Positions 15,783-23,758 of a DNA stretch of 64,000 nucleotides are shown here, one piece after another. How positions within the stretch are numbered: the stretch's first letter is position 1; each line of letters starts with the position of its first letter. Origin of the DNA: JAKFEW01 sp036675505 (lineage in GTDB: Bacteria > Cyanobacteriota > Sericytochromatia > S15B-MN24 > JAQBPE01); contig JAKFEW010000131.1 in assembly GCA_036675505.1 (NCBI GenBank), positions 1 through 64,000 of the forward strand. Reading direction: 5' to 3'. A program made the position numbers and the translations under genes. The notes below the pieces were generated by a model that was not told where the DNA came from, did no database searches, and was given only the letters and a program-made list of their open reading frames with translations.

Positions 15783-16214
15783 CTACCGCCGGCCGCGCAG
15801 CTTCAAGCCCAATAGCACCGTCTGGTAGGTCACGCTAAGCACCGCCCGCAAGGCAGAGCTCTCGAAGCCGGGCGGCAGGCGGCCCTCGTCGGCGTCGATC
15901 GCGCGGTAGAACCAGCCCCAGCGTGTCAGGAAGGAGCGGCTCCAGGCCTCGCGGGCACCTGTGTCGGTCGCGCCCATGGCGGCGCCGACGCGGCTCGCGA
16001 TCGCCTCGTCGTCCAGCCCCGCGTCGAGCCAGCCTGTGACGTCCTTCCCGCTCACCTTCCATTCGGCGAGTGCCCAGCTGTCGAGCGGGCTGTCCTCGAA
16101 GAGCAGGTACTCGCCGAGGCCTTCGCTGCGAGCGCGCCGCGCCTTGGCGAGCATGCGCGGCAGCCAGACGAGGCCGCCCACGCGGTCGAAAGGAGATGGC
16201 GGTTGGATGCCCAT
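15783..16214 (-). CDS. DUF5069-like protein
   Basis: A 143-aa soluble protein. The opening VWLPRMLAKARRARSEGLGEYL resembles DUF5069 proteins (LPRMIDKAR...LGEY), function unknown. ATG 16214 is preferred because a TATGAT box ends 7 bases upstream, suggesting a leaderless message; ATG 16226 lies inside that box. Its stop lies 4 bases from that of the convergent hybrid kinase. Confidence 0.7.
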   Translation of the reverse strand: MGIQPPSPFDRVGGLVWLPRMLAKARRARSEGLGEYLLFEDSPLDSWALAEWKVSGKDVTGWLDAGLDDEAIASRVGAAMGATDTGAREAWSRSFLTRWGWFYRAIDADEGRLPPGFESSALRAVLSVTYQTVLLGLKLRGRR

Positions 16215-16221
16215 ACCGCCG

Positions 16222-16227
16222 ATCATA
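16222..16227 (-). promoter_or_regulatory. -10 box of DUF5069-like gene
   Basis: TATGAT on the minus strand, 7 bases before ATG 16214. There is no Shine-Dalgarno sequence between, consistent with leaderless transcription. Confidence 0.5.
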
Positions 16228-16258
16228 CCCGCGCCTGGCGATTGCTTGCTCGCTCCGG

Positions 16259-16264
16259 TAGGAT
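16259..16264 (+). promoter_or_regulatory. -10-like box of MFS-acyltransferase gene
   Basis: TAGGAT ends 6 bases before ATG 16271. Same geometry as the other putative leaderless starts; no clear -35. Confidence 0.4.
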
Positions 16265-16270
16265 GGCGGC

Positions 16271-18199
16271 ATGCACAATCCCGCCGTCCTGCTCCGCGAT
16301 CGCCGCTTCTGGCCGCTCTTCTGGTCCCAGTTCCTGGGCGCCTTCAACGACAATCTGTTGAAGAACGCGATCGTCATCATGATCGTGTACCAGGGGCTGC
16401 GCGTGTGGGGGATGGACGGCGAGGCGATGGCCACCTTCGCGCCGGCGCTGCTGATCCTGCCCTACTTCCTGTTCTCGTCGCTCGCCGGCCAGCTCGCCGA
16501 CAAGTACCCGAAGTCCTGGCTGATCCGCCGCGTGAAGTTCGCCGAGGTCGTCCTGATGGCCGTGGCCGCGGCAGGCTTCCTGCTCGGTGTGCCGCAGATG
16601 CTGCTGGTGGTGCTCTTCTGCATCGGCATGCAGGCGACCTTCTTCGGCCCGATGAAGTACAGCGCGCTGCCGCAGTACCTCCGCAACGACGAGCTCGTGG
16701 CCGGCAACGCCCTGGTGGAGGGCGCGACGAACCTCTCGATCCTGCTCGGCACGATCGCGGGCGGCATCTTGATCGCCATGACGGCGCCGGTCGCCGGCAC
16801 CTGGGTGGTGGCGGGCGCGATCCTGCTCTGCGCCACCCTCGGCTGGCTGTGCACGCTGCGGCTGGTCGACGTGCCCGCCGAGGCGCCGGACCTCGCGATC
16901 GACTGGAACCCGATCACCACCACCTGGCGCCTCTGCGCACGGGCGGCGCAGCAACGCGGCGTCTGGAACGCGATCCTCGCGATCTCCTGGTTCTGGACGA
17001 TCGGCTTCGCGTTCCTGGCGCTCTTCATCCCCTGGGCCAAGAACGTGCTGCACGCCGACGAGCACGTCGTGACGCTATTCCTGGCGCTCTTCTCGATCGG
17101 CGTCGGCGTGGGCTCGATGCTCTGCGAGCGGCTGTCGTTCAACCGCCTGGAGCTCGGCCTGGTGCCGCTCGGCTCGATCGGCCTGAGCCTGTTCGCGCTG
17201 GACCTGGCGATCGCCTCCGGGCCCGCCAGCGAGGCCGTGATGCTGCTGCTCGCGCGCACCGAGTTCGCAGGCCCCGGGCCGCACCTGGTCGGCGTGCTGG
17301 CGTTCCTCTCGCTGCCGGCGGCGTGGCGGATCGTGGCGGATCTGGTGCTGCTCTCGATGTCGGCCGGCCTCTTCATCGTGCCGCTCTACACCTGCATGCA
17401 GACCTGGTCGGAGCCAGCCGAGCGCTCGCGCGTGATCGCGGTGAACAACATCCTCAACGCGATCTTCATCGTGGCCTACGCCGGCGTGCAGATCGCGCTG
17501 CTCGCCTGGCTCACGGTGCCCCAGGTGTTCGTGGTGTTGGCGGTGGCGAACGCCCTCGTGGCGCTCTACATCTACTCCGTGATCCCGGAGTTCACGCTGC
17601 GCTTCGTCGCGTACATGCTCACGCGCGTCGGCTACCGCCTGCGCGTGCTCGGCCGGCACCACATCCCCGAGGATGGCCCCGCGCTGCTGATCTGCAACCA
17701 TGTCTCGTACGTCGATTGGCTGTTCATCGCCGGGGCCGTGCGGCGGCCGCCGCGCTTCGTCATGTGGGCGGGCTTCGCCAAGCACCCGCTCATGCGCGCC
17801 CTGATCGACCAGGCGCGGATCGTGCCGATCGGCTCGGCGAAGGACGACCCGGAGGCGCTCGAGCGTTCGCTCGATCAAATCGCGGCCGAGCTCGCGACAG
17901 GCGAGCTCGTGTGCATCTTCCCCGAAGGCAAGCTCACCGGCGACGGCGAGGTCGCCGCGTTCAAGGCGGGCGTCGAGCGCATCATCGCGCGCACGCCGGT
18001 GCCGGTGATTCCCATGGCCCTGCGCGGGCTTTGGGGCAGCTACTTCAGCCGGAAAGACGCCCCGGCGCTCACGCGCCCATTCCGGCGCGGCCTGTGGTCG
18101 CCCGTCGAGCTCGTGATCGGCGAGGCGGTGCCGCCCGAAGAAGTGACGGCGCCCATGCTGCGCGAGCGGGTGCTCGCGCTGCGGGGCGCCCGGGCCTGA
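16271..18199 (+). CDS. LplT-like MFS transporter fused to PlsC-like acyltransferase
   Basis: A 642-aa fusion. Residues ~1-430 form a 12-helix major facilitator (FWSQFLGAFNDNLLKN, as in the lysophospholipid flippase LplT). Residues ~455-640 form a 1-acyl-glycerol-3-phosphate acyltransferase with NHVSYVDW (HX4D, H477/D482) and FPEGKLTGDG. It probably flips 2-acyl-lysophospholipid inward and re-acylates it. In E. coli the partner Aas also carries an acyl-ACP synthetase domain; that AMP-binding domain is absent here, so an acyl donor such as acyl-ACP or acyl-CoA must come from elsewhere. Confidence 0.92.
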   Translation: MHNPAVLLRDRRFWPLFWSQFLGAFNDNLLKNAIVIMIVYQGLRVWGMDGEAMATFAPALLILPYFLFSSLAGQLADKYPKSWLIRRVKFAEVVLMAVAAAGFLLGVPQMLLVVLFCIGMQATFFGPMKYSALPQYLRNDELVAGNALVEGATNLSILLGTIAGGILIAMTAPVAGTWVVAGAILLCATLGWLCTLRLVDVPAEAPDLAIDWNPITTTWRLCARAAQQRGVWNAILAISWFWTIGFAFLALFIPWAKNVLHADEHVVTLFLALFSIGVGVGSMLCERLSFNRLELGLVPLGSIGLSLFALDLAIASGPASEAVMLLLARTEFAGPGPHLVGVLAFLSLPAAWRIVADLVLLSMSAGLFIVPLYTCMQTWSEPAERSRVIAVNNILNAIFIVAYAGVQIALLAWLTVPQVFVVLAVANALVALYIYSVIPEFTLRFVAYMLTRVGYRLRVLGRHHIPEDGPALLICNHVSYVDWLFIAGAVRRPPRFVMWAGFAKHPLMRALIDQARIVPIGSAKDDPEALERSLDQIAAELATGELVCIFPEGKLTGDGEVAAFKAGVERIIARTPVPVIPMALRGLWGSYFSRKDAPALTRPFRRGLWSPVELVIGEAVPPEEVTAPMLRERVLALRGARA

Positions 18200-18202
18200 G
18201 CC

Positions 18203-18871
18203 TTACTTGACGGCCGAGAAGGTGTTCTGGGCCGTGTCGTAGGTGGCCATGCGGCCGCCGGCCGCGATCGTCACCAGGCCGCGCGCGAGGCTGATCGTGG
18301 CGCCGTCGGGGGCGGTGCCCTTCACCCGGAGCGGCGCGAGCAAATCCGCCGAGTCGGGGCCCGTGCGGGCCACCGCGCCCGACAGCAGGCCGTCCCAGTT
18401 CTCGATCGGGCTGAGCGCCTCGTCTTGCGAATCGAGCTCGCGAATGACGGTGTAGCCGGTTCCCGGCACCACCACCTCGACCACGTGGTAGGTCTTCGAC
18501 GAGTCGGGCGGTGGGTTGAGGTAACGGCTGAACGTGAAGCTCCACGCGCTGCCCATCGCAGGAACGGTGCGGCCGTTCGCGTCGAGGTGCTCGCCGCGGA
18601 AGCCCACCAGGTGGTAAGCGTCCGTCGCCGGCGGCAGGGCCGTCACGTGCTGGGCGGCCAGGGTGAGCGCGCTGCGCAGCGTGGTCGGCTGCGAGAGCGT
18701 CACCTGCTTCGCGCCGGGCGGCAGCGCGGCCGCGGGCGGCTGGCAGCCGCAAAGCGCGAGGCCTGCGACCGCTGCGAGCGTCATCGCCGCGCGGCCGGGG
18801 CGGCCCTGGGCTGCGCGCAAGGCCTGGCCCCAGCCAGGCAGAGGGCGACCGGGAGGAGGGGACTCGTGCAT
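18203..18871 (-). CDS. Lipoprotein of unknown function
   Basis: A 222-aa protein with an Arg-containing n-region, hydrophobic stretch TLAAVAGLALCGC and a lipobox cysteine. The mature part is rich in beta-strand-like and polar segments (SWSFTFSRYLNPPPDSSKTYHVVEV), with no recognised family. The start at ATG 18871 is chosen; ATG 18784, just before the hydrophobic core, is an alternative. No good ribosome-binding site is seen for either. Upstream lies a 375-base non-coding region with an unusual hairpin array. Confidence 0.7.
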   Translation of the reverse strand: MHESPPPGRPLPGWGQALRAAQGRPGRAAMTLAAVAGLALCGCQPPAAALPPGAKQVTLSQPTTLRSALTLAAQHVTALPPATDAYHLVGFRGEHLDANGRTVPAMGSAWSFTFSRYLNPPPDSSKTYHVVEVVVPGTGYTVIRELDSQDEALSPIENWDGLLSGAVARTGPDSADLLAPLRVKGTAPDGATISLARGLVTIAAGGRMATYDTAQNTFSAVK

Positions 18872-19247
18872 AGGAGGGAGGGCCTCACTTCTCTTGAAAC
18901 GCTCGCTTGGCGAGTGGTGGCCATTTACCCGCCCTGTGCGGATCCAAACCCGCGCGAAGGCTGAAACGCCCGCCACACCAAGTGTTTTCCACCACGGAAA
19001 CACTGTTGCCAAAGGGCAACTAGATCCAACGCGCTTCGCGTCCGCGAAGCGGCAATATCTCATCGAGATGCCGAATATCGGCTTCCCGTGGCAACCTCGG
19101 GGATAGATATTTCCACCATTTATTAGCGTACACAGAACCGGACAGCCCGCCGATGCGATAGACCTATGAAACATCAATATCGTCGTTGCGAATTCGGCCT
19201 GTCCTTCGACGGTAACACGCGCGGTCTGGCCATTTCGTGGGCGTGGA
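18872..19247. other. Non-coding region with five-hairpin array
   Basis: This gap separates the 3' end of polX from the lipoprotein start, both on the minus strand. It is more AT-rich than its surroundings and has no convincing gene. Besides the hairpin array (18981-19082) I found no recognisable riboswitch core. Confidence 0.6.
18981..19082. repeat. Array of five consecutive stem-loops
   Basis: Five short palindromes follow one another almost without gaps: 18981-19004 (AGTGTTT..AAACACT with inner CC/GG), 19005-19020 (GTTGCC-AAAG-GGCAAC), 19032-19051 (CGCTTCGCG-TC-CGCGAAGCG), 19057-19069 (ATCTC-ATC-GAGAT) and 19070-19082 (GCCGA-ATA-TCGGC). All but the first are perfect. This could be a structured 5' leader of the lipoprotein gene or a stand-alone RNA. 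Confidence 0.85.
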
Positions 19248-20984
19248 TCACGCGCGGGGCGAACGGGCCCCGGCCTTCATGCGCAAGAGCTGGCGGAGGG
19301 TCTTCGTGTTCAGCACGTCGTCCTTCGTCAGCCAGGCCCGGCGGGCGATCGCGATCGCGAGCCGCATGTCGCCGAGGCCCGAGGGCGTGTGCGCGTCGGA
19401 GCCCAGCGCGAGCTTCACGCCGGCCGCGTGCGCCTGGCGCGCGGCGGCGGCGTCGAGGTCCATGCGGTCGTAGGAGCCGTTCACCTCGAGCGCCTTGCCG
19501 TGGCGCGCGGCCTCCGCGATCACGGCCGCCAGGTCGTAGTCGTAGGGTGGCCTGCGGCTCAACAGGCGTCCGCTCGGGTGGTTCAGGCTGCGCACGTGAG
19601 GGTTGGCGATCGCCCCGCGCAGGCGCGCCGTGATGCGCTCCTCGTCCTGCCTGAGGCCCAGGTGGATCGACGCGCCGACCCAGTCGAAGCGGGCGAGCTC
19701 GGCGTCATCGAAGTCGAGCTCGCCGGTGGCGCGGATTTCGAGCTCGACGCCGTCGAGGATGCGGAACGGCGCGAGCGTCTCGTTGAGCGCCGCGATCTCC
19801 CGGCGCCTCGCGGCGGCCTTCTCGTTGGTCAGGCCGCGCGTCACGCCCAGGCTGTAGGAGTGGTCCGTGATCACGATGTAGGCGTAGCCGCGGGCGATCG
19901 CGGCGCGCGCCATCGCCTCGATCGAGGCCTTGCCGTCCGACCAGGTCGAGTGCGCGTGCAGGTCGCCACGCACGTCGTCGAGGGTGATCAGCGCGGGGAG
20001 CTCCCCCGCGTCGGCCGCCTCGATCTCGCCGCGGTCCTCGCGCAGCTCGGGCGGGATCCAGGCGAGGCCGAGGGCCTCGTACAGGTCGGCCTCCGTGCGC
20101 GCGGCCACGACCTTGCCGTCCGCGAGCCCGGTCAGCCCGTACTCGTTCAGCCGATACCCACGCTCGAGCGCGCGTTGGCGCAGCTTGATGTTGTGCGCCT
20201 TCGAGCCGGTCCAATGCAGCAGGGCGGCGCCCCAGTGGGCGGGATCGACCAGGCGCAGGTCGACCTGGAAGTCGTCGCTCGTCAGGAAGGTGATGCGGGC
20301 CTCGCCGCTCGAGAGCACCTCCTTGACGATCGCCAGGTGCGCTAGCGCCCGCTCGACCACGCCTGCGTCATGCACAGCGACCAGCAGGTCGACGTCGCCG
20401 ACGGTCTCCCGGCGGCGGCGGATGCTGCCGCCGGCCTCGACGGCGGCGACCGTGGGGATCTCGCGGATGGCGGCCTGGACCCGCTCCGCGAGCGGCCAGG
20501 CGACGCCGAGCGGCAGGCGGGTCTGGCGCTTGCCCATGCGCCCGAGTTCGCGCAGGATCGACGCCTCGAACTTCTCGCCCATGCCGGGGATCTCGCGCAC
20601 GCGGTGGCGGCGTGCGGCCTCGGCGAGCTCGGGCAGGCTGGTGACCCGCAGGTGACGGTAGAGCGCGTTGGCCTTGGCCGGGCCGATGCCCGGCACCGCG
20701 AGCAGCGCGAAGACGCCTTCGGGGATTTCCCGGATCAGCTGGTCCAGGTACGCGCTGCGCCCGCCCGTGGCGAAGAAGCCCGCGATCTTCTCGGCGATCG
20801 AGGCGCCGACGCCCGGGATCTCGGTGAGCTTGCCGGCCTCGTGGAGGGACTCGACGTCGGTCCCGAGCTCCTGCACGTGGCGCGCCGCGTCCCGGTAGGC
20901 CCGGATCCGGTACGCGCTCTCTTGCTTGAGCTCGAGCGCGGCCGCGATGTCTTCGAGGAACCGCACGACGTCTTCGTTCCGCAT
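19248..20984 (-). CDS. polX: DNA polymerase/3'-5' exonuclease PolX
   Basis: A 578-aa protein of normal PolX length. Domain order: N-terminal helix-hairpin-helix 8-kDa region (IPGVGASIAEKI, VPGIGPAKA), family X nucleotidyltransferase with GGSIRRRRETVGDVDLLV (GS and DVD catalytic motifs), and a C-terminal PHP phosphoesterase domain (GDLHAHSTWSDG, ITDHS, GSDAHTP). It fills short gaps in base-excision repair and removes 3' ends through the PHP domain. ATG 20984 follows AGGAGGG. It is divergent from another PHP-domain gene. Confidence 0.96.
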   Translation of the reverse strand: MRNEDVVRFLEDIAAALELKQESAYRIRAYRDAARHVQELGTDVESLHEAGKLTEIPGVGASIAEKIAGFFATGGRSAYLDQLIREIPEGVFALLAVPGIGPAKANALYRHLRVTSLPELAEAARRHRVREIPGMGEKFEASILRELGRMGKRQTRLPLGVAWPLAERVQAAIREIPTVAAVEAGGSIRRRRETVGDVDLLVAVHDAGVVERALAHLAIVKEVLSSGEARITFLTSDDFQVDLRLVDPAHWGAALLHWTGSKAHNIKLRQRALERGYRLNEYGLTGLADGKVVAARTEADLYEALGLAWIPPELREDRGEIEAADAGELPALITLDDVRGDLHAHSTWSDGKASIEAMARAAIARGYAYIVITDHSYSLGVTRGLTNEKAAARRREIAALNETLAPFRILDGVELEIRATGELDFDDAELARFDWVGASIHLGLRQDEERITARLRGAIANPHVRSLNHPSGRLLSRRPPYDYDLAAVIAEAARHGKALEVNGSYDRMDLDAAAARQAHAAGVKLALGSDAHTPSGLGDMRLAIAIARRAWLTKDDVLNTKTLRQLLRMKAGARSPRA

Positions 20985-21084
20985 CCTGGAACCCTCCTGG
21001 CCGGTGCCACGCGCTTTCATGGTCGCCGCGCGCCGCGCCGGCCACAACGCTCGGCCTCCTGCCAGCGGGAAGCGAAATTTAATT

Positions 21085-21113
21085 TAAAGTTAGGTAAAAT
21101 TTGCGTTATAATG
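21085..21113 (+). promoter_or_regulatory. Promoter of PHP lipoprotein gene
   Basis: TTAAAG (21085-21090) and TATAAT (21108-21113) are 17 bases apart in an AT-rich stretch, 20 bases upstream of ATG 21134. Confidence 0.6.
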
Positions 21114-21133
21114 AAACGACCGGAGGTCATTCC

Positions 21134-22249
21134 ATGATGCGCCAGCGCCCCACGCCTCGCCCGTCCCTTCGCCGCGCCGTCGTCGCGGCCGCCATTTTGG
21201 CGATGGCCCTCGGCTGCAGCCAGGCGCCCCGCGCCACCGCGCCCGCCATCCGCGGAACCGGGACCGCCGAGGCGACCCGCACGGCGGGCCGCTGGTGGTC
21301 GGTCCAGCTCCACGCCCACAGCACCTACAGCGACGGCAACCTCGGCGTCGCGGCGATGATCGCGAAGGCCAAGCAGGCGGGCCTCGACGCGCTCGCGATC
21401 AGCGACCACGAGACGACGACCCACTGGCTCGACCCCGCGTTCGTCGTGGAGCGAGACCTGTTGCTCCTGCGTTCGCTCGAGGCCGCGGACGGCGACGGCC
21501 GCAACCACATGGGCGTGCATGGCCTGCGCGGCATCGACCCGATCCTGCCTGTGGGCACCCGCGACCACGTGCTGGCCCAGGCGGCGGGGCGCGGCGGCAC
21601 GGTCGTGATGAACCACCCGTACAACCGCCTGATCCCCTGGACGCCCTTGAAGTTCGATGCGCGCGTCCACGCGATCGAGGTCTGGAACTCGTGGTACTGG
21701 ACGCCGCTGCGTACCGCCGACCAGGAGGAGCCTGCCGTGCGCGAGGCCCGGCTGCAGAACGACAGGGCGATCGCCTGGTGGGTCGAGCTGCTGAAGGGCG
21801 GCACGCGCGTCGCGGCGATCGCCGCCGCCGATTTCCACCGCGCCCCACAACGCCTCGATGCGCCCTGCACGCTCGTGTGGGCCGAGACCCGCACCCAGGA
21901 CGCCTTGCTCGCCGGCATCCGCGCCGGCCGCACGGTGCTCGTGAACGGCCCGCGCGAAGCGCGCCTGGAGCTCACCGCGGACGCCGACGGCGACGGCCGC
22001 TTCGAGGCGATGATCGGCGACACGACGCGCCGCACGGCGCGCTTCCAGCTGCGGGTCACGGGCGGCAAGGGGCTATCGCTCAAGCTCCTGCGGGGCGACG
22101 AGGTCCGGCTCGATCGCGAGGTGCCGTCCGACGACTGGACGGTGGCGGTGGACGGCGTCGGCGGCCTCGGCGCGCCGTTCGTCTACGCGCGCCTCGACGG
22201 GACGTTCTCGACGCCTCGCGCGATGACCTCGGCGCTTTACTTGCGGTAG
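21134..22249 (+). CDS. PHP-domain lipoprotein (metal-dependent phosphoesterase-like)
   Basis: A 371-aa exported protein with lipobox LAMALGC (Cys near residue 28). The PHP fold motifs are intact: VQLHAHSTYSDG, ISDHE, VMNHP and AAADFH, which would bind a multi-metal centre for phosphoester hydrolysis outside the cytoplasm. The C-terminal ~110 residues look like a beta-sandwich. GGAGG precedes ATG 21134. It is head-to-head with polX, which carries its own PHP domain, but the two are unlikely to share a compartment. Substrate unknown. Confidence 0.88.
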   Translation: MMRQRPTPRPSLRRAVVAAAILAMALGCSQAPRATAPAIRGTGTAEATRTAGRWWSVQLHAHSTYSDGNLGVAAMIAKAKQAGLDALAISDHETTTHWLDPAFVVERDLLLLRSLEAADGDGRNHMGVHGLRGIDPILPVGTRDHVLAQAAGRGGTVVMNHPYNRLIPWTPLKFDARVHAIEVWNSWYWTPLRTADQEEPAVREARLQNDRAIAWWVELLKGGTRVAAIAAADFHRAPQRLDAPCTLVWAETRTQDALLAGIRAGRTVLVNGPREARLELTADADGDGRFEAMIGDTTRRTARFQLRVTGGKGLSLKLLRGDEVRLDREVPSDDWTVAVDGVGGLGAPFVYARLDGTFSTPRAMTSALYLR

Positions 22250-22259
22250 GAGGGAACTC

Positions 22260-22484
22260 ATGGCCTCCCGCGAACAGCTCGCCGAGGCGTTGCGCCTCTT
22301 CACGGAGAACGGCTACCTCGATCGCCTGGAGGCCGATGCGCTCGTGGAGCTCGTGCTGGCCGACGGCAAGATTTCGGATGACGAGCGCGCCTTCCTCGAG
22401 GGCGTCATCACGACCTGCAACCTCGAGGAAGCCGCGCTGCTCCGCATCAAGGGCTTGCTCGACGGCAGCCGCCTCCGCCGCTGA
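22260..22484 (+). CDS. Small acidic helical protein
   Basis: A 74-aa protein, 10 bases after the PHP gene with an excellent AGGAGGG site, so probably co-transcribed. The segment VLADGKISDDERAFLEGV resembles the helix-turn of TerB-like/tellurite-resistance domains (ADG.I...E), but it is only half that length. Cytoplasmic, function unknown. Confidence 0.72.
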   Translation: MASREQLAEALRLFTENGYLDRLEADALVELVLADGKISDDERAFLEGVITTCNLEEAALLRIKGLLDGSRLRR

Positions 22485-22488
22485 GCGG

Positions 22489-23010
22489 TCACTTCGGCTC
22501 CGGATCGACGTGCTCGAGCTCTTCCATGAACCCGCCACCCGCGCCGCCACCCAACGCGGCGAGCTGGGTGCGGTAGGCCATCGCGACCTGGCCGCGGCCC
22601 TCGCGGGCCAGGCGCGCGGCCTCGGCGGGGTTCATCGACGCGAGCGGCGCCGCGCCGCCGATGCGGGTCGCGATCTCGCGCAGCGCGTCCGCGCCCGCGC
22701 GGTCGCGGAACAGCAGCAGGTAGGCCGTGGTCAGCTTGCCGCTCGCCGCCATCAGCTCGGGCGTCGCGGCGGCAGGATTGGTGCCCTCGAGGCGTTCCTC
22801 GGCGATGACGAGGAGCGTCATCGCGTCGTCCATGAACACCACGGCGGCCCGGCGATCCTCGGCCAGCGTCCAGGTCAGGGCCGGCACCTGGGTCTCGAAG
22901 GCGTCGGAGCGCATCGCATCGATCGCGATCGGCGACTCTTGCGCCAGGGCGGGCGCGGCCAGCCCCGCCGCGGCCAGGTATGCACAGGTGATTGCTCGGA
23001 TGACGCGCAT
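22489..23010 (-). CDS. Secreted protein of unknown function
   Basis: A 173-aa protein with a clear signal peptide (MRVIRAITCAYLAAAGLAAPALAQE, probable AxA cleavage) and a mature helical part rich in Ala. GAGGAGG lies 9 bases before ATG 23010. It is convergent with the small acidic gene (4 bases). No recognised domain. Confidence 0.75.
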   Translation of the reverse strand: MRVIRAITCAYLAAAGLAAPALAQESPIAIDAMRSDAFETQVPALTWTLAEDRRAAVVFMDDAMTLLVIAEERLEGTNPAAATPELMAASGKLTTAYLLLFRDRAGADALREIATRIGGAAPLASMNPAEAARLAREGRGQVAMAYRTQLAALGGGAGGGFMEELEHVDPEPK

Positions 23011-23195
23011 GAGAAGGGCCTCCTCACCCCCGCCCATGCTAGCCCCGCCGGTTCAGGCTCGCCAACGGACGAGCGCGGCTCGCCACGCGGGCCCGGGTTG
23101 AAACCCAAGCTCGGCGGGTACACATAAGACGGCTTGCAGGCGGGCCCGCGCTGCCGCGGGAAGCATGCGGATGAGGGGATGAAGGAGGTCCGGCC

Positions 23196-23582
23196 ATGCT
23201 CGGATTCGACCGCCGCATCGTCCTGGAGGACCACCAGGGCGCCAAGCACCCGGTGTACCTGCTGGAGACGATCGCCAGCCACCTCTTCGTCCTGCTGCCG
23301 CCCGACGCTGCCGATCAGCTCTCGGCGATGCAGGCCGACAAGGCCGACGCCGAGTTGGCGCTCGAGGTGCTCGAGTCGGACCTCATGGTGATGGACGTGC
23401 GCAGCCACCAGTTCCTCGAGCGCGGCGAGATCGCGCAGGCGCTGACGACCTCGCGGCACCACATCCTGGTGCTGCTCGGTCGGCGCCTGGGCGGCGAGGC
23501 GCTGCCGGCAGCCGAGCCCAGCGAAGCCGATCTGAGCGCCCACGCCTTCGCCGAGGAGTTGCAGCGCCGCACGGCGTGGTAA
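23196..23582 (+). CDS. Unknown 128-aa cytoplasmic protein
   Basis: An alpha/beta-type protein without signal peptide, starting MLGFDRRIVLEDH and containing LFVLLPPDAADQL. AAGGAGG stands 8 bases before ATG 23196. No family recognised. A strong intrinsic terminator follows at 23614. Confidence 0.75.
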   Translation: MLGFDRRIVLEDHQGAKHPVYLLETIASHLFVLLPPDAADQLSAMQADKADAELALEVLESDLMVMDVRSHQFLERGEIAQALTTSRHHILVLLGRRLGGEALPAAEPSEADLSAHAFAEELQRRTAW

Positions 23583-23613
23583 TTTCCGGTTATCACCTTA
23601 ACCTTCGAAATCG

Positions 23614-23653
23614 CCGGGCTGATCGCCTCAGATCAGCCCGGTGAAATATTTTT
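23614..23653 (+). terminator. Intrinsic terminator
   Basis: A perfect 11-bp stem CCGGGCTGATC / GATCAGCCCGG with a 6-base loop is followed by TGAAATATTTTT. It ends the transcript of the 128-aa gene. Confidence 0.9.
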
Positions 23654-23758
23654 GCACTTAACACGCAAGTAACGGAAGGTTATCCTCTATGAAGTACTCG
23701 TTAAGGTTGGTTAAACGTCCAACTGAATCGCGTTAATCAAGCGAGGAGGACCACGGAA

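Noticed and set aside
18872..19247. Riboswitch (c-di-GMP, TPP or similar) in the lipoprotein leader
   Set aside because: Short similarities such as CACAGGG were seen but no complete conserved core; only the hairpin array is supported.
21101..21133. Upstream start for the PHP lipoprotein
   Set aside because: It would overlap the -10 box and break the signal peptide; ATG 21134 follows GGAGG.
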